A program made the position numbers and the translations under genes. From Rebecca billardiae RCC1528 (lineage: Eukaryota; Haptophyta): a stretch of 64,000 bases of DNA. Of this stretch, positions 9,351 through 20,210 are shown piece by piece (within the stretch, counting starts at the first letter, position 1; each line of letters starts with the position of its first letter). Under the pieces are notes generated by a model that saw nothing but the letters and a program-made list of their open reading frames with translations, was not told where the DNA came from and did no database searches. Location of the stretch: the NCBI GenBank assembly GCA_965240325.2, contig OZ251227.1, positions 2,976,001 through 3,040,000 of the forward strand, in the 5' to 3' direction.

Positions 9351-10974
9351 CAAGGGTAGTCAGGGTGAGCAACTCCACTACTAGTACTGGCGACAGCCGC
9401 CGAGGTCGGCCAGGCTCTGTTTGCCTCGGGTCCGCGGAGGATGCGCGGCGCTCGGCCCGCTGCGCAGCGGCAGTGCGCCTCACTTTGCCCCGAGCGCCGT
9501 CCTCCGCGCCGCCTCCTTCCCGCCTCAGGGGCGTTGCGCCAGCTGGACAAACGCCCTCCGGTCTTTTCAGATCTGCGCTTTTCAAAACGAAATGTTCCGC
9601 GCTCTGTTTAGGGCGAAGCGCGGTGGATGGCGGCTCGCCGCCGCATGGGCGGGCGAGTCGCCGCTGCCCGCAGAAAACGTGCGTCGGAGGCAAGGAAGCA
9701 GGCAGATGGCGCGCCGCGCGCGTCGTAGAATTCGGCCGTGACGCTCGCCAGCCTCAGCGCGCGCGGCGAAGCCAAGTCCATGGGCGCACTGCGTGCAGGC
9801 GGCACGGCCACGCCGCTCGGCCGCGCGACCGGCCTCGCAAGCGTCCTTGCGGCGCGAAAGGGCATCCCAGCTGCGGTCATTCGACTTGTGCGTCGGGAGA
9901 CGTGTGCCATCTAGCCAACGCGCACGCGCCGCGAGCTGCACGGCGTGCGCACACGTCGCCCGCCGCACCGGTCAGGCGTGCGCCGCAAGCGGCACAGCGG
10001 GAGAGGGCCCCGATCCGAGTGCAGGTCTCGCCGGGGCCCTCCACAAGTCCAAGGATCCTGGACGGTGGGTCCCTTCGCGTTTGTCCAGCTGGCGCAACGC
10101 TCCGGGAGCAGCACGCATGTGCGCGCCACCACCTTGAAGGCGGGGCATGGGCTTGCTCAGACGACCGCGCGCGCGTGGCGCGCAACTTGGTCGGCTGCGC
10201 GCGCGCGCTGCCGCGGTGCAAGGTAGCACCGCCGCATGCGCGCGCCGTGCGCGCGCGAGCCTTTGCTCACGGCCATCTCATGAGCGTAGTGCTCGCTTGT
10301 CTGCTTGCTCTCACGAATGATTCGCTGTGCCTCACGCTGGCACTCATCGGGTCGATCAGCGAGGTGTTGAGTGACATTGGATACCCAGGACGAAGGCCTA
10401 GTCTTGTCTATTCCTTCTTAGCACGAATGCAAGTGGACGCTAAGGCTCCCCATCGATGGTACCAACACTCATGCCGCTGTCTTTTTCAGCTTCCCGTCAC
10501 GGTCGGCAAGTCGGATGCCAAGCACGGCGATTCGACATGTGTGTAAGGTCGCACTGAGGTCCGCGCACACGCTCTCGCGCTGGCACGGCGCGCGCATGCG
10601 GCGGCGCTACCTTGCACCGTGGCAGCGCGCGCGCGCAGCCGACCAAGTTGCGCGCCACGCGCGCGCGGTCGTCTGAGCAAGCCCGTGCCGCCTTCAAGGT
10701 GGCGGCGCGCACATGCGTGCTGCTCCAAGGCGCGGGAAGGAGGCGACGCGGAGGACGGCGCTTGGGGCAAAGTGAGGCGCACTGCCGCTGCGCAGCGGGC
10801 CGAGCGCCGCGCATCCTCCGCGGACCGACTCGGCCGACGCCGCGCCTCACGCCGTGCGCGGCCTCAGCGCCCTCCGCCGCTGATAGTACTCGCTCCGCTC
10901 CGCTCGCGGCAAACAGAGGGCTCCCGACCTCCGCGGCTGTCGCCAGCGGAGTTGCTCACCCTTACTGACCCTTG
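9351..10974. mobile_element. Foldback element with inverted-repeat ends (element 2), carrying a nested insertion
   Basis: The left end reads CAAGGGTAGTCAGGGTGAGC and the right end, reverse complemented, CAAGGGTCAGTAAGGGTGAG, both followed by CAACTCC. Left-arm blocks 9351-9525 and 10105-10255 are reverse complements of right-arm blocks about 10710-10974 and 10575-10725. The left arm is split by an extra 560 bases with its own inverted termini (9531-10100). The outer termini share CAAGGG, the GTAAGGG core and CAACTCC with element 1. No transposase frame is recognisable; the 410-residue frame across the element looks fortuitous. Confidence 0.75.
9531..10100. mobile_element. Nested inverted-repeat element inside the left arm of element 2
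   Basis: A perfect 24-base terminal inverted repeat bounds 570 bases: positions 9531-9554 (beginning GCGTTGCGCCAGC) and the reverse complement at 10077-10100. The flanking arm sequence resumes on either side when compared with the uninterrupted right arm of element 2, so this is a later insertion. A TCAGG/TCCGG pair beside the ends may be an imperfect target duplication. No coding frame is convincing. Confidence 0.65.
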
Positions 10975-11287
10975 TCTGGGCCTTGTAATCACTATGTAAT
11001 GTCGTCCAAGCTGAAAGCGGAAGCGGGACCGCCTGCCAGGGTGGTCTAGGAGTTATGCAGTGTGATGCGATCTGAACGACCGCAGGCTCGTCAGTGGACG
11101 GAGCTCTGGCCAGGCTGACGGATTAGACAGCATTAGTATAGTCATCTAAAGATATATATATAAAGATATATATATATATATATATAGGACCGCGTTCCGC
11201 GGTCCTTCCGTAGAACCAACGCAGTTAGGGGCCCGCGGTGCACCCTCCGTCGGCTGCTGTCTCAGTCGGACATGTGTAACAGTTCGT
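10975..11287. other. Intergenic with TA tracts and a GC hairpin
   Basis: No coding frame is supported. It holds two short TA runs (11151-11187) followed immediately by GGACCGCG-TTC-CGCGGTCC, an eight-base-pair stem with a three-base loop at about 11188-11206. Confidence 0.5.
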
Positions 11288-12580
11288 TTGCCTCGGAGCT
11301 GCCACCGCCACAACTCAGTTACCGCCCACCGGGCCGGCGGGCCGAGGACTGTCGCCGGCGGGCCGCCGCGCGGGGAAGCGGCCGCCGCGGGGCGGCGCGC
11401 GCGCGCAGGCAGGGCGATAGGCGCCGCGCGGCGCGGGCCAGCGCGTGCGCGCGTGCGGGCGCACAGTCTGCTTGACGTGCTCGCGCGGCGCCATGCGCTC
11501 GACGACGGGCCGCTGGTCGCTCACTCAGCCGGCGCACCTCGTGCCGGCAGACGGAGCGAGAGCGCGCGCCGCGCAGTGCTGCCCCGGCCTGCGCTGCCGG
11601 CAGCCGCGCACCGAGACCGAGCGGAGCTCGGGGTGGAACGAGGCGAGCGGCGCGTCGCGCCTGCCGCCGCGCGTGCGCGCCTGCTCCACCGCGCCGCCGT
11701 GCTCGCCCGCCGCCTCCTCCGCCGCGTCGGCCTCGAAGACGGCTGCGGCGGCCCGAGCCAGCGGCACGGGCTGAGCCCGTGCGCGCTGGCGCCCGGCGCT
11801 GATCGCCTCGACGGCCGTCTACTCCACAGCTGGCTGCTCGAGCTGCTGCACGGGGCGTCGCGACGAGGGCGCCACGCGCGCCCAGCGCGTCCGTCTCCGC
11901 GTCGCGCAGCGCGTCGAGCTCGGCGCCGCGCTTCGCCAGCTCGGCGCCCAGCGCCTCCGCACTCGCAGTTGGCATGCGCGAGCGTGCTCAAGCTGCTCGC
12001 GTGTGCCGCGTGTGCACTGGGCGCGGTGGCGGGTGCGCTGTGCGCCGCCGACACGTCCGCAGCGCGCGCCGCGCTCGGCGCCGCGCTCGGCGCGCTGCAC
12101 GCCGCGGGCGCGGGCGGGCGCGCGGCGGCGTGGGCACGAGGGCTGTCCGTGCTGTGCGCGGAGCTCGGCGCCGCCGGCGCGGGCGCGTGCCACGCGGCGC
12201 TGCTCGAGCTGCCGGCGGGTGCGCAGCTGCGCGCGCTCGGCGGGCTGCTCGGCACCGCGCTGAGCGCCGCGCGCCCGCCCGCCGGCGCCACGCCGGCCGG
12301 CGCGCTCTGGCGCCGTCGCGCTGTTCCGCGAGCACCTGCGCGGCGCCGCGCTGGCGGAGGCGCTGGCGCACGGCGGCGGCGCGGACGACGAGGAGGATGA
12401 GGAGACGATGAAGATGAGCAGGGCGAGGGCGGCGGACCGTGGGCCGGCACGCCACACGTCTACCGATGATGCTCGGGCGCCGAACGAAGGCCAGCGCCAG
12501 AACGCATATGCCTGCGGGTTGAAGGCCAAAGCTCCTTTCGCCCGCTCGAAAGTGAAGGTTGTCTCGTTTGCTGTGTGCTG
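11288..12580 (+). pseudogene. Helical alanine-rich protein; gene or pseudogene with unresolved frame change
   Basis: A plus frame is open from 11288 to 12400 and is most gene-like at 11965-12300 (Leu/Ala helices of HEAT-like character, strong third-position G/C). Near 12310 the plausible reading moves to another frame, VALFREHLRGAALAEALAHG, an acidic patch (ADDEEDEET) and a basic tail ending at the TGA at 12578-12580. No good GT/AG pair joins the two frames, so a frameshift, an assembly error or a decayed gene is likely. The upstream part is very Arg-rich and may be non-coding. Function unknown. Confidence 0.3.
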
Positions 12581-13723
12581 ATTGGTGGTCGTCTTTCTAT
12601 GGGTCGTAACCAAGCCGCTGCGTTTTTGTCAATAGCAAAGTTGGCATGGGCGAAGAGCAAACATCATAGTAAATGCGTGAGTGATTCTCGGTTTTCGAGT
12701 CTCTCCGCTCGCTGCGCGCTGATTGGTCGTTGTGCAGCTAACCCAAGGTTTTTAGTACACAGGTTGGTAGGAGTTGTGTTGTGTCGATATGGAATTGTGG
12801 ACATAGAATGCTGAGCGTTTGACCAATCAACGTCTCGGGAAAAAGGACGAAACATGACTCACACGTGTGAGTACTCCCGATCTCCGGGAGATATGGCCAT
12901 TTCCGCCCACTGGGGTCATTCAGGTGTAAAGTTGAGTAATTTGGCACCGCGCAATAAAGGTTCGTCGTTAGTAAAGTTGAGTACTTGACGAAGACTTTTT
13001 GCCAGGAGCCCAGGACCTCCAGCGCACGCGCTGGGTCCTCGTCCTATTTGGCAATATGCTATGAAGATTTACAACAAATCGCAGATTCGTTCACCCAGAT
13101 ATACTGACAAATGCACGTCCGTCCATCGACATATGCGAAATGGCCCGGGCGCGGCTATTTCGTCAATCGCGTCTTGCTAATGCAGAGCAATGGGCGAATG
13201 TACCCCTCGAAAAAGCGAAAACTCACCCTCCAACAGCCCTCAAAATCGTCCCCCGTCCCCTTTTCTTTGATCAAAAGATCTGCTTTTTGACAACGTAGTG
13301 AGGGCCCCCGGCGGGGCTCCACGCTACGCGCTCCGCCCTGCACCGCGGGCCATTATAAGTATATACCGCTCTGACAGTGACCGGAGTCCGGACTGGGGGG
13401 CGGGTGGACCGAAGCCGCGGCGGAGCCCATCGGATGTCAACCTTGGAGTACGGTCAGATAGACTCAGTCGTAAGGATCCGGTCGCGATGACTACTCAGAC
13501 TAATAACTACTGCCCTGTACAGTGATGAGCCGCCATATTATTATTTATTATAATAAGTCAATAACTACGACAGATCGACATGATGTCACTGATTACGTAT
13601 ATATATAAACGCTGGCAGGCAGCAGCATCCAGTGACCGGACTCGGGCGGGGGCGGTCAACCGAAGCCGGAGCCTCAGCTCTCTCTCTACTTCTAGTTAGC
13701 TATAGTCCGTCTAGCTCTCTCTC

Positions 13724-13728
<5 letters not shown>
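12581..13728. other. Intergenic, AT-richer; CCAAT boxes and a duplicated TATA-proximal motif
   Basis: No coding frame is supported. ATTGG (inverted CCAAT) occurs at 12581 and 12722, each preceded by GCTG, and CCAAT at 12823. Two similar blocks lie at 13350-13430 and 13595-13680: a TATA-like tract, about 25 bases, then AGTGACCGGA and CGAAGCCG. Confidence 0.5.

Positions 13729-13796
<68 letters not shown>
13729..13796. repeat. TA microsatellite
   Basis: An almost pure (TA)n run of about 65 bases, just beyond the 3' end of the SLC44 gene. Confidence 0.95.
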
Positions 13797-13798
<2 letters not shown>

Positions 13799-14000
13799 GG
13801 GGTAAGTTCAAAGTAGATTCTAGAGATAGCTTATGAATCTCTCGTCTCATCTTTCGCCTCTTGCCCTAGTTTCGCCGAACCGCCTCGGGCTCGGGTCCGG
13901 CGGTGGCAGATGTCGAGCTGGGCGCGCCTGTGGGTGCGGTGGGAGTTGGTGTTGCAGTACTCGGCCTCGGGGGGCGGTGGCATACGGCCTGGCCGCCGCC

Positions 14001-15979
14001 TCACGGCTGATGCGCCATTGCGTTCGCACGAGGCGGCTGAGAGGCGTAGGCCTGCGGCGCGGCCGGGTTGTACGCGCCCGCCACCGCCGGTCCCGCCGGC
14101 GGGAGGCCCATGTCATCGCGCAGGAACTTCTCGGTGATCTCCGCGAAGCGCGCGTGCAGCTCGGGGTTGGTCGACTGCAGCTGGGCCGGGTCCTCCGCCC
14201 AGCAGACGAAGAGCGTGGTGACGCCCGAGGTGATCGTGCTGCTCACCAGGGCGGTGAAGGCGAAGGCGCAGAGCACCGCAAAGACGATCACGCCCACGTA
14301 CCCGGCGGTGAACGCGCTCACCTCGTCCTCGCTGAGCGTGCTGTCCTTGGACGGGCCGCCAATCATCGAGGGGTGCGCCACGAGCGCGACGAGGCCGCCC
14401 GAGAGCGCAGCGCCGACCATGAAGCCCAGGCCACTCGCCTGCGAGGTGAGGTTCATGTTGACGAGCGCGTCCAGGCCCTTGTGCTTCACCAGCTGCCAGG
14501 TTTCGCGCGCCGCCGACTTGAAGTCCAGCCCCTTGATCGCGACGTAGACGAAGGCCCAGTGGTTGAAGAGCTCGACCAGCGCCTCGATCCACGCCATGCA
14601 GCACGAGAGGCAGCACAGGATGAACATCGCGACGGCGCTGTCCGCCTGCCGGCGCGACGACTCGAGCATCTCGCGCAGCAGCTGCACGAGCGCCACCAGC
14701 AGCGAGCCCAGGCAGATCGAGCCAAACGACGTCGTCATCGCGCGCTTGAGCGACTGCACCGTGGGCGAGCCGCCCAGCCGGTCGGTCGCCATGTACCACG
14801 ACGCGACCACGCCCGAGACGGTCACGTGCACGACGTTGCTGATGACCTGCGCCGTCCTGCGCGGTGGCGAACGCGACGGGCGGGGCGGAGGGGCCGGGCG
14901 GGCGCGCCGCGGCGGCGCTCGGCTGAGCCCTACGCACCGAGCGGGCCGGAGCAGCGCGCGCGCGGGCCGGATCCGCCGCGCTGCGCGCAGCGGGCCATCC
15001 CGCCCGCGGCGGCACGCGGCACCCCCGCTGACCCAATCGGCCGCCCGCTGCCCGCACACAGCGCCTGAAGTCGCACACGGGGTCTTGGCGCGCGCGCGAG
15101 CGCGCACCAGTAGTTGGAGAGCATGAGGAAGAGCAGCAGCGCCTTGCCGCCCCCGGAGATGTCGTAGCCCTCGCGCTCCCTGCCGTACTTGTCCGTGTAC
15201 GTGGTGGCGTGCCCGCGCTTGATGAAGTGGTTCGCGCTCGCGCCGACCGCGAGCAGCCAGCCAAACAGCCAGACACTCGCGGGCACGGACGAGAGGAAGC
15301 TGGTGGCCACGGTGCCCGGGTAGCTGCGCGCGGGGGGAGGAGCGGGGCGGGGCGGGGTGGGCGGGCTGGCTGCTGAGCCGTGGCGAGCCGCGCGTCCGCC
15401 GTGCGCGCGCGCAGCGCACACGCAGCGCACGCACCGCTTGATCACGCCCGTGACCGTCTCGAGCGTGAGCGTGGCAAACTCGATGCGGTGGCGCTGGTAC
15501 ATGATGATCCAGCCGGCGTACACCGCGGTGATGAGGAAGACGAATGTGGTGCCGAGTGCCGCCGCGCTGCCCATGGCCAGCAGGAAGAGCGTCAGCAGCC
15601 CGAACATCACCGGGGCCGCGATGAGCGCCACCCAGATGAGCGTGCTCGCAAACTTCTGGATGATGATCACCCACACGAGCGCCCAGCCCAGGCCGGCGGA
15701 GAGGCCCATCACGATGAACGGGGCACAGCGGTGCATCACGTGATTCACCGTGCTCTTCGTCTCCGAGCTCATGCGCGGCTCGCTCTCCTCGGAGAGCGCA
15801 GCCGCCATATCGGCCATGAGCTCCGGCATGTACACGGCCGCGGCCGCGATCACACCGAGCAGGTGGAGGAGGAAGACGACGGCCCACTCGGCGTCCTTGT
15901 AGCGGCGTGGTGGCTTCGCGCCCGCCTCATCCTCCACCTGCGAGTAGCCGCGCTCCACCCCCACGACGGTCGGCTCCAT
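14001..15979 (-). CDS. SLC44 / choline-transporter-like (CTL, PNS1-type) membrane protein
   Basis: Three exons, 15979-15435, 15323-15108 and 14856-14001, with matching phases, give 538 residues, within the usual range for fungal and algal CTL proteins. The N-terminal 30 residues are hydrophilic and cytosolic. About ten hydrophobic segments follow. The signature of the family is conserved across the second splice junction: NYWTAQVISNVVHVTVSGVV, then SLKRAMTTSFGSICLGSL, ILCCLSCCMAWIEALVEL and FVYVAIKG. The C-terminus (PAQLQSTNPELHARF) is also typical. Known: SLC44 proteins move choline or related substrates, such as ethanolamine, across plasma or organelle membranes; substrate here is unproven. 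The start ATG is the first in the frame. Confidence 0.9.
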
Positions 15980-16576
15980 CCGGAGGAAAGGCTGCCTGAG
16001 ATGGCGGCGGAAGCTGTGGCGGCCGACGGGCTCGCGTGCGCGACCTTGAACCTGGCGGTGGAGGGCGGACAGGGCGGTGGCTCATCAGGAGGCGGCGATC
16101 ATTCTGTCTTCAATCTGGACCCTGGCGGTGGCCGGTGGAGATCGATCGAGACGCGCATCTGTTGTCCGCCGACGACACCTCACTCAGTCACTGTCACCTG
16201 TGTCTGTGACTGAATGGCCGCTAGTCACCCAGACGTCAGAATGGAGACAGTGACCGTCGGAGTTTGCGCCATGGCCGCAGTCTGCCGTTAGTATCGTAGG
16301 CTTGTCCCGGTCTGACACGGTCACGGAGACTGACGCGGACGGCGGCCCCTGGCACGGAACCTGCCCGTGGCCAGGGCGGCGCGCGGGTCCGGCGGCGGGC
16401 CGCGGGCCGGACCGGCGCGTGGCAGCGGTCCGACGGTCGTCGCAGCAGCCTCCACCCCGCGCCTCTGCACAGCCGCGAGCCGCCCGACCGCGCACCCCCG
16501 CCCCCACCAGCGCTCACGACGCGCGTGTCGAGCGCGCTGGCTGGCTGGGCGCGGCGCGCGCTCCTCCAGGGCTCGC
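15980..16576. other. Intergenic between SLC44 and GT77 genes
   Basis: Contains the SLC44 promoter and the GT77 3' end. Around 16185-16255 short GTCACTG/CAGTGAC motifs recur in both orientations (for example CAGTCAC and GTGACTG seven-base arms). No coding frame is supported. Confidence 0.4.
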
Positions 16577-19069
16577 TCACGGGCCGACGCGCAGGTCCCA
16601 CGTCTCCGAGTACTTGCGGCTGAAGCGGTCGATGTGCGGCTGGTCGTACCAGAAGTCGTAGTAGATGTGGCCCGGCGGGAAGGGCTGGCCGAAGTGGTCG
16701 TTGGCGACGTTCTTGGTGATGCAGCACCACAGCATCGGCGTGCGGTTTATCCGCGCCGCAAACGACGCCTGCTCGCGCGGGTCGTCGTAGCTGGCGCGCG
16801 CGCCGCGCGGGAGCGCGCGGCGGTGCGCGCGGCGCCGCGCGTTGGCCGCGCACACGCAGCGCACACGCAGCGCACACGCAGCGCGAGCGCGCGCGCGCGC
16901 ACCCAGCGACGACGTCGAGCGTGCTCGTGAGGTGCAGCACCTTCGCCGGGTGCTGCTTGAGCGCCTCCACGACCTGAGCCTGCGCGGGCGAGCGCGCGCG
17001 CGGCACGGGCGCGCGCGCGCGCGCGCCTGAGCTCGCCGCACGCGCGCGCACGGCCCCGCCCGGCGCCGGCTGAGGAGGCGCGTCGCGCGCGCACGGCCGG
17101 CCGTGGGCTCAGGGAATACAAACGATGGGTCCTCATGCCGCGCGCGCGCGTGCGCGCGCGTGACCTCGGCGAAGAACGCAGAGTTGCTTCATCGCCCCCG
17201 CCGTGGGCGCGTGCGCGGCGGGCGCGCTCCTCCGCGCGCGGCGGCGCGCGCTCTCGCGAGCGCGCGCGCGGCCGCGCGCGCGGCGCGCACCTGCTTCGCG
17301 CCCTTGGGCAGCGTGACCTTGGGCGCGGCGGTGGGCCCGGGCGCGGGCGCGCCGGGGGCGAAGGAGACGGTGGCGACGTCGTTCGGCGTGACGCTCGGCT
17401 TGACGCACGGGTGCTCGAGGAACGTGCTCGAGCGGTACTCGACCGCGTTGTTCTTGAGCTGCGTCATGTGCAGCACGTGGTCGAGCGGCGCCACGAACGG
17501 CCCCAGCTTGCGGAAGCCGGGCCACGCGCCGTTCATCGGGTACCACGTGTTGTCGAGGAGGACGGTGAAGTCGGGCATGATGAGCGTGCGCCCGAGCATC
17601 GCGGCGATCGCGAGCGCCTGGCGCAGCTGGCGCATCTGGTAGTGCACGAGCTCAAAGTGCATGAGCGTGCGGTTCTTGTGCGCGTCGCGCAGGTCGCCGC
17701 CCTCGCCGTACCGCGCGAGCAGCTTCTCGTCGTGCATCCACGCGGGCAGCTCCATCGGCGCCATGGAGAGCAGCCCGCCGCGCGGCGAGTAGTACTCCCC
17801 GTCGTCGAGGAACCACAGGTGCGCGTGGCGCAGCCGCTCGCGCTTGCCGTCGAGCCCCTGGTGCACCTGGTAGGTCGCGTGCACCGAGATCGCGTCGAGA
17901 TTGTTCTTCTGCGGCAGCCGCTCCACAAAGTAAATGTACCCGCCGGCGAAGAGGTCCATGGGCAGCAGGCCGATGTTGACCGTGCCGTTGTAGCAGTTGG
18001 CGAGCTCGGGGTGCTGCTTCGACGGCTCGCAGCGCGAGTAGTCGCGCACGATCTTGACGAAGAACGTCTGCATCGACTTGGACATGTCCGCGTTGGCCAC
18101 GTCCGCCCAGTGGTTCATCATGCGCACCGTGTGCTCCGTCGAGCGCACAAACATCAGCCCGACGTTGAGGTCAGCGCGGTAGTGGCCGTAGACCTCGTAC
18201 ACGTTCTCGAGGCCGTTGGCCATCGGGTACGGCTTCTCGCGGATCAGCAGGTCCGTCGAGATCAGCACGCCCGCCGCGGGGTAGCGCTGCAGGAAGGGCA
18301 GCGGGTCGCGCACAAACGTCACGTCCGCGTCCGTGAACAGCACGTCGAAGCCGAGCTCGACCACGCCCTGCACCAGCCGGATCTTGTACCGGTTGGCGGA
18401 GTGCCACGTGGTGCCCGCGCGCATGCGGCCGAGCAGCACCGCCGGGATCCCCTCGAGCAGCGACAGCCGCTGCGCCTCCGCGTCCATCGCGCCGAGGAAG
18501 AGGTTGGTCACGCCGTGCGCCTGCAGCGACTTGGCCCAGTTGCGCGCCCACACCATGTACTTCTGGTCGGCGGCGGTGGTGATGAGCGCGTTGCCGATGG
18601 CGTAGCGCTTGCAGAACGAGACCGTGAGCGCAGGCACGTGCTCGCTCGCGCGATCGCCGGGCGCGAGCGGCGCGTCCTCCGCCTGGCCCGGCACCTCTGT
18701 GATCGGGATCGGCGCGCTGGCGCCCGACATCAGGCACGACGCGCTCGGGGAGCTGGAGGCGGCCGCGCTCGCGGAGTGGCCCGTCGCGGGCGAGGCGGCT
18801 CCGGCAGCACCCAGCATGGCGCCCCCACTCGCAGACGCGCCCGCACCACCCGGCCCGGAGAGCTGCCGCCCCGCGCCCCACGTGTGATTGAGCTGCCGGA
18901 AGTGGATCGGCGAGCGGTGCGTGGGCGCGGGCTCGCGGTGCGCGCTGCTCTGCAGGATGAAGACGCAGTACACCACGCCCAGCATGGCCATCGCCAGCCG
19001 AATCGCGCCGATCGAGCACACACCCGACCCGCCCGCGCCCGGAGCACCGCGCCTGGGCGGCGGCGCCAT
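16577..19069 (-). CDS. GT77-type glycosyltransferase (nucleotide-diphospho-sugar transferase), type II membrane protein
   Basis: Three exons, 19069-17291, 16979-16903 and 16790-16577, in phase, give 689 residues. The frame extends upstream of 19069 only to a GTG, so 19069 is the first ATG. Residues about 15-35 form a signal anchor (AIRLAMAMLGVVYCVFI) after a short basic cytosolic tail, followed by a Ser/Ala/Gly-rich stem, as in Golgi enzymes. The catalytic part has YMVWARNWAKSL, then the metal- and nucleotide-sugar-binding DxD motif in VLFTDADVTFVRDP, then YPMANGLENVYEVYGHYRAD and NVGLMFVRS, typical of the PF03407 fold used by plant arabinosyl- and xylosyltransferases. Donor and acceptor cannot be told from sequence. 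A role in surface or secreted glycan synthesis is likely. Confidence 0.88.
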
Positions 19070-19205
19070 GGTCGGCGCTCGCAAGCCGCGGCTTGGCCCG
19101 CCGCGTCTCAAAGCAGTTGGGCCGGACCCCAACCTGAAAGGCAAAGCGCAGAGTCCGGACGTGTCCACCGGGCAGATGGCATCTTCTCGAGCACGAGCTC
19201 CAGCA
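19070..19205. promoter_or_regulatory. Bidirectional promoter region between GT77 gene and PET100
   Basis: 136 bases separate the two divergent ATGs. No TATA box is evident. Shared promoter is inferred from layout only. Confidence 0.4.
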
Positions 19206-19555
19206 ATGGCGACGCGCTACAGGTCGAAGGTGCTCTCGCACATCTTTGAGAACTGCAAAGTGGCCGCGTACGTGTTGCTGCCCGTGGCCACGGTCTACGC
19301 TCTGTCACAGCCTGAGACGATGGAGCAGATCGTGCGAAACGTGAGCGCGCTCGCGACTGCTGCGTGCACCACCCCTGTGCGCGTGCTGACTGCATGCGGC
19401 CACCTTCGCGCGCTCTGCCCCCATCGCACTTGTGCCACCAGCGCATGTACGTGCTGTACCCACCCGAGGGGGGCAGACCACCGACGACGCTCAATGAAGT
19501 GCGCGAGCACGCATCCCGCATGCGCGCTGACGACAACGCGCCTTCACGCACATGA
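19206..19555 (+). CDS. PET100: PET100-like cytochrome c oxidase assembly factor
   Basis: Two exons, 19206-19340 and 19442-19555, joined by a 101-base GT/AG intron in phase 0, encode 82 residues. The product has the layout of PET100: a short basic N-terminus, one membrane segment with the family's conserved Pro (AAYVLLPVATVYALSQPE), then a basic patch and YPPEG, followed by a charged helix. Known: PET100 is an inner-membrane chaperone that helps complex IV subunits assemble in mitochondria, and is 70-110 residues in animals and fungi. The gene is easily missed because both exons are short. It is divergent from the GT77 gene. A generic short mitochondrial membrane protein is the alternative. 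Confidence 0.75.
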
Positions 19556-20210
19556 GGGACACTCAACGTCGCGCGTGAAGGCCGACTCTCTGCCGTCGCG
19601 CCGGAAAGCTCGCACGTGGCCACGATCCCGAGCCATCATTGTACAGTTTGACATGAATAAGAGACGCACACAGGGTTCGCAGCTCCGCCACACGGCCCAC
19701 TCGCACTCGCATCAGCCGCAGGTACCCTTCAATCGCTCCGATGGCGATGGACTGTCACAGGCATCACACGCGACAGAGTCAGAGGCAGAGCCGCGCTGCT
19801 GAGTCTGATTGCAATTTATAAGTGCATTTTTTTCGCATCAAGTGTCGTGCCGGCGGCGCCGCCCTTGAACAATGATACATTATTATGATGATTCGTTCCG
19901 ATTTTCATTATAGGCGGATCCGTCGGCGGGCGCGGATGCATGATATCGGCATGCGTTATTACCAGCATCACGCGTCGGCGAGTGATCGCGTCGGCGCTTG
20001 TAGTCATTATATATTAGGAACGGCTGTCAGCTGATTAGACTACTGCTGCTAAATACGTAGTAGTCGCGCGATGACGACTAGCTGCGTATATTGATGCGCA
20101 GTCATCGTAGTGGCGGACCAACGCTTACCGTACGACGCTTCAAACGTTGTCGTCATCGCGTCGCGCGTCGCATGATGATGCATGATTATTGATTCGCCGT
20201 GTCGTCGTCG
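19556..20210. other. Intergenic, no gene seen
   Basis: Third-position G/C bias disappears and stops are frequent in every frame from about 19560. From 19800 the sequence is AT-richer with many CGTCG and ATGATG runs. I see no repeat, RNA gene or clear promoter element. Confidence 0.4.

Noticed and set aside
9314-10546. 410-codon plus frame across foldback element 2
   Set aside because: It spans the junctions of both the outer and the nested element, is Arg/Ala/His-rich and matches no transposase or other family.
17135-19249. 704-codon plus-strand frame
   Set aside because: Antisense shadow of the GT77 gene. The minus strand carries the DxD motif and membrane anchor; this frame is Arg/His-rich without any family signal.
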